In this document: positions 14,401-26,400 of the stretch, one piece after another
Position numbering within the stretch: position 1 is the first letter of the stretch
How the letters are laid out: each line of letters begins with the position of its first letter
Assembly: GCA_000727475.1 (NCBI GenBank)
Contig: KL647314.1
Span: 774,812 to 838,811, forward strand
Length of the DNA stretch: 64,000 bases
Reading direction: 5' to 3'
Source of the DNA: Sarcocystis neurona
Taxonomy: Eukaryota; Apicomplexa; Conoidasida; Eucoccidiorida; Sarcocystidae
Position numbers and translations under genes: made by a program
The notes under the pieces: model-generated
What the model saw: only the letters and a program-made list of their open reading frames with translations
Told to the model about the DNA's origin: nothing
Databases searched by the model: none

Positions 14401-17400
14401 CACAGCAACAGTTGTACTACCAGCAGCAGGACCAGGGGCAGCAGCCAACGTACATCGAACAGGAAGCGTCCTCCTGTGGGCTGGCGCAGCTGCTGCAGTG
14501 TGACAGGAGCAGTGGTGGCGTCGAGGTGGCAGCTAGCGGCGTGCAGGGGCTGTCGCAGGGAAACGCTGCAGCTGCAGTGTACAACGGCAGGACTGCGGCG
14601 CAGCTACAGCTGCGGCGGGTGTCAGTGCAGCAACAACAGGAGGCGGAGCCGCAGGAGCAGCAGCAGTCCTTGCTGTACGACCGGCAGCAGCAGCTGCACC
14701 TCGTCTCACCTCTGCAGCTCCGCGGCCGAAGCCCTTCCTCCCGTCTGCCCCAGCAGCCGTTTTCGCTGATGACGGCTGCGCCATCACGCACGTCTCAGGA
14801 GCTGCCACATGCAGTCCCCGCTCTGCAACACGCAGAAGCTGTCGCGTCGCAGCAGCAGCAACAGGAGAACGTGCCATTTTTCGAACAGCAACAGCAAGTC
14901 GTGCAGCAGCAGCCGCAACAACTCCTGCAGCAGCAGCCGCAACAAGTCCTGCAGCAGCAGCCGCCCGAACAAGTCCTGCAACAGCAGCAAGTTGTGCATC
15001 AGCAACAAGTCTTGCAGCAGCAGCAAGCCCAGCAACAGCAACTCCTGCAGCAGCAGCTTCTTCAGCAGCACCAGGTGCAACAGCAGCGTCTGCAACAACA
15101 GCGTCTGCAGCAGCACCGTTTTAGTGGAGGAGCACAGCTGCGAGGCGCTTCCGCAGATGTCCACAGGCCTCGAAGAGACTCTGAAAGCAGCCATATCAGC
15201 AGCATGTCCCTGTGCTACCCTCCCCCGTCGTACCCCACACAGCAGCAACAGCTGTTACACGTGCAGCAGCAGTTCCGAGTTCAGCAGCAGCTGGACCAGC
15301 AGCAGCAGCTGCTGCAACAACAGGAAGAACTGCAGCTGCAGCAGCCCTTGGAGCGGCAGCAGCAGCAGAGTATTTACTCCTCGAGTGCGCTGCAGCGGCA
15401 GCCATCGCTGCAGCAGCAGCAGCCGGCGCAGGCGACGCAGTACGGGCATCCACAGCAGCGACCGCTGGGGCTGCCACAACACCAGGCGCAGCTCTTGCAC
15501 TACCAACAGCAACGGCAGCAACACGGATGGCCGCCGCAGCAGCAGCAACAGCAGCAGTTGCCGTTTCAACAGCAGGCAATCCGACAGCAGCCACAGCAGG
15601 TACAGCAGCCTCCGCCACCGCCTCCCCTGCATCCCCCCCCACCGCTGCACCCGCCACCCCCTCTGGAGCAGCAGCAGCCCTACCCGCTGCGACAGCAGCA
15701 GATGCAGGTCCCTTCATTGCTGCTGCAGCAGCAGCAACGCTCTGCGGTGCAGCAACAGCAACTCTCAGCGGTGCCGCCGCCGCAGCAGCTCTCAGCGGTG
15801 CAGCAGCAGCAGCCCATGTTTCTGCAGCAGCAGCAGCCTTCCTTGCTGCGGCAACAGCCTTCCTTGCTGCAGCAGCATCCTTCCTTGCTGCAGCAGCATC
15901 CTTCCTTGCTGCAGCAGCATCCTTCCTTGTTGCACCAGCAGCCTTCGTTGTTGCAGCAGCAGCCTTCCGTGTTGCACCAGCAGCCTTCCTTGTTGCAGCA
16001 GCAGTCTTCTCTGCTCCAGCAGCTTCAGCTGCAGACTCCGCCTGCGGTGCAGCCGCAGCAGCTGCGACAGCGACATGGGCAACAGCAGCCCCAGGAGGTA
16101 CAGCAGCAAGAATTCCTGCAGCAGCAAGCATTTGTGCAACAGCAGGGCTACTTGCAGCGGCCGGAGCAAGTTGCTGCAGACCGCATTGCATCGGCTTCAG
16201 AACTCTCGCGAAGCGGCTCCTTCTACTCACGTGATGAGCAGCAGCAGCAGTTTTCGCAAGAGCAGCAACCACACGTGCACGTGGAGGATTCGCGCCAGCG
16301 GCCGCTTCCCCCGCCGGCGCAAGAGCAGCAGCTCGCTCCACGTGAACAGCAGCAGCAGCAGCACTGCGTGCAGGGGCAAGGCGAGCAGCAAGGCATGCCA
16401 CAGCAGCAAGAGCAGCTCTCCCTGTCGGAGAATCAGCAGCAGACCAGCCATGGAGGGCAACAGCCGTCCCCGCAGCATGTGTATAGCGAAGGCCAGGCAA
16501 TGCCAGCAGATCTGCTGCCGCTGGGACCGTATGTATCGCAGCCGCCGCAGGTAGGTGTGGGGGTCCTGCTGCAGCAGAGGGCGACGCCGCTGCAGCGCCA
16601 GCAGGAGAAAGAAGCAGATGGACAAGCGGAGCAACAGCTGCTGCATCAGCAGCTGCGGGTGTTGACGGAAGAAAGGCAGTCTGTCCATCTCACTTCTGGG
16701 GAAGAGGAGAAAGGGCAGCGACAGCAGCAGGGGTTCGAGACCCACCAGCAGCAGCAGGCTGGGCCGCAGCAACAGCTCACACAGAAGCCTCACGAGCTGG
16801 TACAGGAGAAGGTACTCTTCCCGCTGCATGAGAGCTTCCCGTATTACTCGAGTACGCTGTCTCCACGGCCGTTCCTGCCGCTGCAGCTGCGGCCCCAGGC
16901 GGTTGACGATGAAGTCACAGCAGCAACGACACTGGCAGCAGTTTCTCCGGAAGAAGGAGCGGCAGCGGCGGGAAGGGGGGGAGGCGAGCCGCAGGGCTCA
17001 GGAGAGGAAGGATCGGGAGAGGCAGACGTAGTAAGCGCTGGAACGGCAGCAGTGGGTGCGATAGGAAGGAGAAGGACTGCAGGGCCGAGTCATTTGACGA
17101 GCTGCAGCAGTAATGCAGGTCTGGGCAGCAGCTCTGTTTTCACCGAGTCCGAGCTTCCGCTTCCGCTGCGCACACCCCCCGCGTCTTCGTACCGCCCTGC
17201 TGCTGCTGCAGCTGCACGCGCTGCTGGGAGCCGTGTGCTGCTGCTGCCAGATACAGCAGCAGAGAAACAATTGCTGCAGCAGATGCATGTGGTAGCCCAG
17301 CAGCTGGGCGATGCCGAGCGGAAGCAGCGGCAGCAACAGCAGCAGCTCGCTAGCTTTGATGTCTCTTGCTCAACTCGTGCGTATCACACAGAAGAATCGC

Positions 17401-20400
17401 TGAAAGACGAAGAACCGGAGCACCTGCCCCAACAGCGACTGCCCCAGCAGCAACTGTTCCAGCAGCAACTGCCCGAGCAGCAACTGCCGCAGCAGCAACT
17501 GCTGCAGGAGCAGCACATGCATGAAAAACAGCAGGAACAGCATTTCGAAGACGCGCATGTGCTGCGACGACCGGAGTGGACAAGACAGGAGGAGCAGGTG
17601 GAGCTGCAGCAGCAGCCAAAGGAGGAGGAGGGGGAGCAGCAGCAGCCGGAGGAGGAGCAGGAGCAGCAGCAGCCGGAGGAGGAGCAGGAGCAGCAGCAGC
17701 CGGAGGAGGAGGAGGACGAGCAGCAGCGACAGCATACGCAGTTGCCGTTTCCCCGGGCTGCTCTGCAGAGCCCCCTGCAGTCACACGAGAGAGAGGAGGA
17801 GTCTGGTAGCACGTCCGCGTCGCTGCTACGGAGAAGAGAAGTCTGTCAGCAGCAGCAGAACTTTCCTCAGCAGGGGGAGGAGGAAGAGGAGGGGCAGGAT
17901 GAGCAGCAGCAGCTGCCGACGGCGCACGAGCCGCCCCCGTCATCGGATATGCAGCAGCAGGAGCTGGTGCAGCGGCAGCAGCAGGAGCAGCAGGGGCAGA
18001 GTTCGGCAGTCCAGCTGCAGACTCAGCGCGTGTGTGGGATTGTGAAATCTGAGCAGCAGCAGCAGGTGACGGAAGTAAAGCATGCGGGCGTGACTTGGCG
18101 AGCACACGACGTGAGACAGCAGCCGTTAGTCGCAGTGCAGCAGCAGGCAGCCTCTTCTTCTGAACCTTCTTATCAGTGCCCGTATTCGGCAGTATCAGCA
18201 GCGAGTCGACAGCAGCAGCAGCAGCACAAGCGGCCGCTGCCGTCATCTAGTCCGACAGCTTCGCCCTACAGCGAGGAGTTGCCACTCGCAGCTGCTGCTG
18301 CAGCATCCGCTTCCTCGCCTCCTGTCGCGGCTGCGGCATGTGCGGACCCCACACAGCATCCGGGCGCCTCTGTGTTTACGCTCAGCAGCAGCCGAACTGC
18401 TGCTGTTGTTGACGACTCGGGTGCGTGCGGAGACAGTCCGGCTGTAGCAGGACCAGCACCTGGTGGTGGAAGGAACGCTACCGCGGCTGCTGTGTCCGCT
18501 ACAGCTGCTGCCGTGTCCCGTGCGGCTGCCGCTGCGGCGGTTGCTGCTACTGCTGTTCCTCCTCCTCCTCCGCAGTACACTCCGGCAGGTCCTCCCGCTG
18601 TTCTTTTCCACCCGTCGTGCAGTACTTCGTCGTCGTATTTTGGAGGAGCAGCTGCACCAACAGCAGCAGCAGAGACGACGCTGTCGGCCGGCGGTGCTTC
18701 GCAGACGGACGGCGCCTTTCCTGCGTGTGGAGGGTTTCGTGTGAGTCGCAGTCTTAGCAGAAGAAGCAGCCACGGGCAACAGCAGCAGCGGGGTCTCGAG
18801 AGTCGAAGTGCAGTGCCAGGACATCGGACAGCAGCTGTGCACGCAGATGCAGCCGCACACAGCGACGCTCTGCAGTACCGCAATGGGGCACAGTCAGCTG
18901 CTGCCGGGGATGAGGCGGCGGTGATGCCTCCTGCGAAGGAGCGCTCTAGACTCGAGCAGCAGCAGCTGCAGGAGCAGCCACGTGAGGCAGCAGCACACGC
19001 ACCAGACGCGGTAGGGACTCCGGTAGGACGCTCTGCTGCTGTTGCGGCACCGGCTGTCGGCGCGTCCTCTGCTGCCGGAGATCGGACGGCTGCTGCTGCC
19101 GCGAGTCGACCGCTTCCCGATATGCGTGTTGGCGACAGTGCTACTCCTGCTGCTGAGCAGATCATCGGTGCTGCTGCTGCTGTGCGGCAGGGGTACGTCT
19201 CTGACACTGCGGTCAAGACGGAAGGATTGAAAGTATCAGCAGCAGCGGCTGGGGGCGCCCAGCCTCGTTCTCCTGCGAAAACCGGACAGCGGAACGTAGT
19301 GACAACCGTCGGTGATGCGTATAAGGCAGCGAACGAGATACTCGCAGTAAGAGCAGCAGCAGCTGCTGCAATAACGCCTGCGGCGGACGCAGCAGCGAAA
19401 GCAGGGGCTGCCGCAGCAGGAGATCCGGCAGGTGCAGCAGCAGCAGGGGTTGGGGGACCAGCGGCAGCAACACAGCCGGAGAATGCGGCAGCAGGCGTGC
19501 GAGGACAGAGAGAAGGAGGACCTGCTGTATCACGAGGAGTTGCCGACGAAAGTGGCGCTGCAAAACCGGGGGCAGCCCTCACAGCAGCGGAACCAGGAGC
19601 TGCAGTTGCAGCAGCAGCAGCAGCTACGAGTGGGGATTCTCGAAGGACAAGCGGCGCCGAAAGGAATGCTGGTGCTGCTGATCTCCCACACATTGCTGTT
19701 GCTGCCGACCCGTCTCCCGCCGCCGGGGTCACTGCATACAGACGTACGAGTGCATCGCGACTTCCTCTTCGTGAGGCGTCCACTGCAGCAGAGCAGCCAA
19801 GAGACTCGCCACCCGCTGCTGCTCATGCTGGTGCCGCTACCGCTCCTGCTGCTGCTGGTAGTGATAGCGCGGCGTCACTGCAGCAACAGCAGCGGAGACT
19901 TTCGAAAACGAAGGGAGTTACCGCAGAGCGACAGCTTGAGGCGCAGCAGCAACAGCAACCGCCGCCGGAGCAGTTGCCGCCCCAGCAACAGCAGAAGGCG
20001 CAGCAGCAGCAGAAGCAGCAAACACAGAAGCCGTGGCAGCAGCAGGAAGTGCAGGAACCGGGAGACACTGAAGGAAGGTCTGTCGGCAAAACTTCGAATG
20101 CGAGCAGAAACACTCGCGAACGCAGGAGCAGTGGACGACAAGCAACGGCAGGACTGCCGTCCACTGAAGCAGTAGTGGCAGGCACACATCCTTCGGCAGG
20201 GGTTCCTGCTCCTACTGCTGCTGGGTCTCCAGCAGCTGCCGCGGGGCTGCAGAAGGCAGTGCTCAGCAGCGGCTCCACTTCTGCGTCGACGCCTGGGTCT
20301 GCAGCGTACACCAGCAGCGGAACGAGCAGCTACTACCACTCTGGGGACAGCAGCGTCGGCAGCGGGGAAGCCGGCAGCAGCAGTAGCAGAAGCAGCAGCA

Positions 20401-23400
20401 GCTCCGCAAGTGGCAGCGGCTCCACACACAGCAGCAGCCCGTCTGGCCGCAGTAGCAGTAGCAGCAGCGCCGGTGGCAGCAGTGTCAGCAGCAGCAGTGC
20501 CACCGCCAGCAGCAGCAGCACCGCCACCAGCAGCAGCAGCAGCAGCATTGCCAGCAGCAGCAGCACTGCCAGCAACAGCAGCAGCAATGCGAGCGGCAGT
20601 AGCGTGACTGGTCTTTCGAAGGGCTTGAGTCGTCGAGATTACAACCCGTCGATAAGTGAGTCTCTGGCTGCGATGGCAAGTCCTCTGCGTCCACCGCCGG
20701 GAAGCAGCAGCAGTCATCGCACAAGCAGCCGGAGCAACAGAGCGTCTGCATTTCTCTTGGATCTCAAGAAGGAGAGCAACAATAGCAGCAAAGTCAGCAG
20801 CATCATGCACCGTCCCACCAAGGGCCCAGGTGGAGCCCATGCTTCTGGTGCAGGAGCAGGTGCTACTGCGGTTTCTAGTTCATCGCTTGCGCGACCACGC
20901 GTGGAAGCATTGCGAAGCCGAGGAGCAGCAGGTCCGATTAGGGCTGCAGTGGAAGGAACGGCAGGAGGTGCTGCAGCAGGCAACACCACTGCAGCAGCCG
21001 CGGCAGCAGAGGCAGGCAACAACGAGGCTGTAGGAATTGCAGCAGCAGATGGTGCAACTGCTGGTGGTGGCGGCATCTCTCCAGAAGTACGGAGACGTTC
21101 TGCGGCAGGTAATCCACCGGGCGCTGCTGTTGCAGCTGTCCACGCGCCTGCTGGAGGTAGTACCGCGGTGTACGTGAGTCGAGCTGCTGCGGGAGTCGCA
21201 ACACGAGGAGCAGCAGCAGCAGCAGCCGCAACGGCTGAGAGCGATCAGTGGCGCACGTGCAGCTACGCAGAAATTTGCTCGAGGGGGTCATCGGGGAGCA
21301 AGGGCAGTAGCAGCCGTGCATGCAGCAGCAGCGGGACAAGAGGCAGAGACAGCACCAGCAGCAGTGGCAGCAGCAGCAGCGGCCACGGCGGCAGCCACGG
21401 CACCGACACTTGCAGCAACACAGTCGGTCTCGGGGCGCGTTCTGAGTCTTTGGATATGCTGGCCATTCGGCTGGCCGAGGGGAACAGCAACTCGTATCGC
21501 GTGCGCGTGAAGACAGAGAACTTCCCGGCGGCTTTTTCTGCTGCGGCTCCAGCGACTGCTGCTGCTGCTTCAGGGACCGCTGCTGCAGGCGCTGCGACTG
21601 CAGCCGGTGCTGCGACTGCTACTGCTGCTGGTCTGGCAGCAGGAAGCGGTGCTGCCTCGTGTGGCTCTTCCGACGCAGGAGCGGCTGCAACACCTGGGAC
21701 GCCGCGAGGAGGCAGCAGCACGCCGACTTCTTTGACTGCTGCTGCTGCTGCGCAGGCTTCGTGCAGGAGCAGCAGCAACAGCAGCAGCAGGAGCGGCAGC
21801 AGTCGTGTCAGCCACAGCGAGCGGGAGAGTAGCCGAGGCAAGAGCAGCAGCTCGCGTCTGTGGAGTGTGGGGAGCAACATGCTGCTAGAGCCTTCGTTAC
21901 TGGAGCAGCAGCAGGAGGCGCCAGCCGGCAGCAGCAGTTGCCGCCGCAGCACGAGTAGCCCATCTGGAGGAGGAGGGGGAGGAGCAGGAGCAGGAAAACA
22001 ACCGGCAGGAGCTCCTGCTGCTGCGTGCGTTTCTCAGAAGGGGTATGCGTCTTCAGTCGCTGCTGCGGCGTCCTCCTTTTCGGCCTTCGCCCGGGCGCGC
22101 CAGCAGCAGCAGCACGTGTCGGCGTCATCTGGGTGGTCGGGTGCGGGCTCTTCTTCCTCGTCGACTGCGGACGGCGCCGCAGGCGGGGGCACTGGAGGGC
22201 TCGGTGGGACCGCGGCAGGCGGAAGCGGAGCGGGTGGGGCAGGCAGCACGGGGGGAAGGGCGTCCTCTGCTGCCGCAGGAGGAGGAGGCGGCGGCGTGAA
22301 CTCCTCGTCCTGCGCAGACTGCAGCGACGAAGAAGAAGAACTCGACGGCAGCAGCGGCTCGTTCCTTTCAGCCAAGGAATTGCCGGGACCCAAGAGCGAG
22401 CCAGAGGTGCTGTGGGTGGGCGAGGGACTCACGGTTATAGAGAAGCCGCCGGGCTGGCACTGTAGCGACGTGCGCTATGACCCGGTCATGGAGCCCCGGC
22501 TGATCAGCACTATCGTCAGCTCGTCCCGACCTGAGCCGCTCGGCCTGTACTGCAGTCTGCGCTTCGGCTACCCGACCGGCAAAATGAAGGAGTGCAACTA
22601 CGGCCTCGGCCACAGGCTCGACGTCGATACTTCGGGCCCCATTATCATAGCGCAGGTACTCCAGCCGCCCCTGCCACTTCCAGGCGCCCCACTGCTGCCT
22701 TAGAGCGCACAGAGAGCCCACTAGAGAGAGACACACAAAGGGGAGCAGAGAAAGAGGAAGACGGAGAGAAGGGAAATTTTCTCCTCATTTGAGAGCGTAT
22801 TCCGGGCGGGGTAGTGCCCCTGGGCTCGTCTCCCGACCGCGGAGGCGTATCCGCGTACAAACCACGTCTATACATGTCTGTGTGTCTGTACCTACTACGT
22901 ACACGTAGGTATATCTGTCTATCTGTAGATCGATGTCTGCGTGCCTCTCCCTCTGTATATACATACATATAATACGTATACAGGTGTGTCTCTGTGTATG
23001 CTTGTGCGTGTGTGTGTCTCTCTGTGTTGGTATCGGTGTGAATCTATCTATCTCCCTACATGTATGGATATGTGTCTCTCTCTACGTCTCTCTTTACATT
23101 TATAAACGTACATATATATATATATATATCGTGCTCTCTATCTACATAGAGTCGTGCTGGTGTGTTAGAGAGAGATTGATGGTAGGGGTACACACGCGTG
23201 TATACGTACGTATATATACGTGTACCTTTATATTTACATATATTTATATGTATTTACATCTGTATCTGGATCTATCCGTACAGGTACAGATATAGATACA
23301 TGTATCGCACACACGAACACACTGGGCTGCTGAGGTGCTTGTGGGCGACGTGTGCAACAGGAGTTAGACGTGACAGGGCGACGATATTCCCTTGTTGACT

Positions 23401-26400
23401 CGCCTATGCACACATATACACACTCATTCCGAGCATACTTTGCTGTGTATGTATACATGCATATATATATATATATATATACGTACATACCAGTACTCAG
23501 GTATGTATATATATATATATATACATACATACATATACACACTCATGTATGTGTAGGTACATTTGTATCTAGTGCATGTACGTAGGTGTCACATTGGGGG
23601 TCGGAAGTGGTGATGCTGCTACCTCGCGTGCGCATCTCAGCGTGAGAAGTCAGCCACTGCGGGCACGTCGCTGCTGCAGCGCTGCTGCGACTGCCGCTGC
23701 CAGTGCTGCTGCGCGGTCTCCTTTTAGTGGCCCACTTCCGGCTGCGTTGGTGCTGCTTCGCTCTCCTACTTTTCCTCTCCGTTCCGCCCCACCGCCCCTT
23801 CCATCCGCGTTTCGGCGGTGTCTGTGCTGCTGGTGACGCCGCTACGTCGAGCAGACACCAGGGGCTTCCCAGGCCCGCCGCTGACGCCTTTTACGTCGTC
23901 GTCGTCGTCGATTTCCTCTCCGTCCGCTTTCTGCTCCTCATGTCCTTCTTCTTCCTCCCTGCATCCCCCCTGTCCCCTCTCTTCGGTATCCTTTCGTCCA
24001 GTAGTCCCCTTCTTCCTCAGGTAGAGACCCCTCAGATTTGTTTGCTTGTCCACAAAACATACGTGTATGTACATGTATAGACATACACATGTATATGAAT
24101 GTGTATGAATGTGTATTTATGTGTGTATATATGTATGTAACACTGATGTGTATATACATGTATATGTGTGGGTAGGATTTGTGTGTGTTGTGCCGGGTTG
24201 GTGGGGTGTACTGCTGCTGCAGACGCCGCATGCGTGGCACTGGATCCGGGACCAGATGCACCGACGGACGGTGACGAAGGAATATATCTGCTTGTGCCAT
24301 GGCACGCTGCCGACGGGTTTCCACGTGATTGACTCTCCTATCTTAACGTCGACAGACGGGCGTCGCTTGCTGTCCCACATCCACCACGCGGGGCAGCCGT
24401 CTCTGACGTTTGTGAAGCCACTTGCACATCTTGAACACCGCGAGCTGCGCAGCACGACGACGGTGTACGCAAGCAACGCGAGCGGCGGTGGAGGGGGCGG
24501 CGCAGGCGGCGTGGGGATGGACGGCGCAGGGGGCCAGCAGCAGCGGGAGGGCAGCGGCGGGGGGGGGCAGTCGGCAACAACAGCAGACCGAACACTGGTG
24601 CAGCAGCAGCAGCAAAAGCACGGCAGCAGCGGCGCGGGCGGTGGCAGCGGGAGCAGTGCTGTGGGGGCTGAACAGCAGCAGCCACAACAGCAGGGCGGCG
24701 GGGGCTCCCCGGGGGGGGGTCTCGGCGAGCCGCTTAAGTACACGCTGAACTGGGTGAAGATTCATACGGGCAGAACCCACCAAATTCGGGTCCACTTGCA
24801 CTCGCTTGTTGACGAAATGGGCAGACATCACTCCTTGGTAAGCGATGATAAATACGGACACTGGCAACACCCAGATGACTTTCAATGGTGTCGCCGTCTT
24901 TTCCTGCACCAGCATCGGCTTTCCTTCCGAGATCTGCGGGACCGAGCTCGTTGCTTCATCAGTCCGCTGCGAGCGGATCTGCTCTCTGCGTTGAAGCATT
25001 TGCGCTTGGTGAAGGCGCTTCACCCGGGGTGGAGTTACCTGAATGATCTGGTGCAGCAGCAGGAGAATCCCGAGCTGCCGCTAATGGGCACCAACAGCAG
25101 CGGCCCTGGCTGGTGCACGTTGGGGGGCGGAGGAGGGCCGGAGGGAGACGGGAGGACGAGCAGCAGCGAGACAGGAAGCGGCGGCGGCGGAGGGCCTGCG
25201 ACGCTCGGTGCAGCAGGCGCAGGAGGCGCTGGCGCAGCAGGAGGAGGAGGGGGAACCGCAGCGTCCGGTGCAGGAGGAGAGAGTGGTGCAGCAGGAGCAG
25301 CGGCGAGTGGGAAGGGGGAAAGCGGCGAGGGAAGAAGAACAGCTGGAGGAGGAGGAGGATCGACCGGAGTGAGTTTCGCTGGGGAGTTGCACCATGGCAA
25401 AGAGAAGCAGTGTGGAGCAGGAGGAGGACTGGGCGGAAGAAAAGCAGCAGGCCCGGCAGGGGGCCGGCGTGTCCAGACAGCGGAGAGAGAGGCAGGGTTG
25501 GAGTCTGCTGCTGCCGGGGTTGGTGGAAGAGGCGGGAGAGCAGGAAGAACAGCAGCAGGTGCTTCAGGTGGTGGGGGGACCGGAGGAGAGGAGCGAAGCT
25601 CGCCTACAGGAGGAAGTAGAAGCGCAGCAGCAGAGGCTGGAGGGGGGGTTGGAAGCGGTGGTGAGGTGGTTATTCATCACGGAGAAGAGGAAGAGTTGCT
25701 GCTGCAAGAGGGCGTGCCGCCGCATATACAGGTGACCCTGACGGAGAGGGAGCAAGAAGCATATGATGCCGCTTGCAAAGCAATGAACCAGTATCACCTA
25801 GACTACCGCAGGAATATGCGCGTTCTGATGTATGGCGGAGGAGGAGGAGGCGGGGGTGGAGGTGGAGCAGCAGCGTCTGCAGGAAGCAACAGCAGCGGCG
25901 GCGGCACTACCTTTTCAAGCAGCAGCGGCGCAGCAGCTTCAGGAGGAGGAGGAGCGGGAGCAGCTGCAGGAGGCGCAGCAACAGGTGGCGTCACGCTGGG
26001 CGGCAGCAGCAGCCATGGTGATGCTGCTGCTGCTGGACCGTATGTCTGTCCGCCTCCCCCGGCGCCTAGCAGAGGGGGAGCAGCAGGAGGCGGGGGAGCC
26101 GCAGCAGTGGCCGCAGCAGCTGTCGGCCCGCTGTTGTCGAGTAACCCTCCGCTGATAGAGACTGCTCCTGCTGCGCCGTCTGCGTACTACAACCCGCCCC
26201 CTCCTGTTCCTGCTGCTGGTGCCATGGCTGCTGCGCCTGGCGGAACGGGCAGCGGCACGAGCAAAGCGCTGCTGCCGCTGCTCATGCCCCCGCCCTTAGC
26301 AGCAGCAGCAGGAGGAGCGGGAGTGCGACCGTCGCCACCCACCTCCACGCCAATGCACTGCGCACCTCTGCACAAACACCCGACACTTGGGCAGCATGCG

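Noticed and set aside
15196..16500. 434-codon minus-strand Ala-rich frame
   Set aside because: Antisense reading of the same CAG repeats; the plus strand is the supported coding strand here.
16725..16750. GGGTTCGAGACCC, which resembles a tRNA T-arm
   Set aside because: No acceptor stem or D/anticodon arms fit around it, and it lies within the Gln-rich coding exon.
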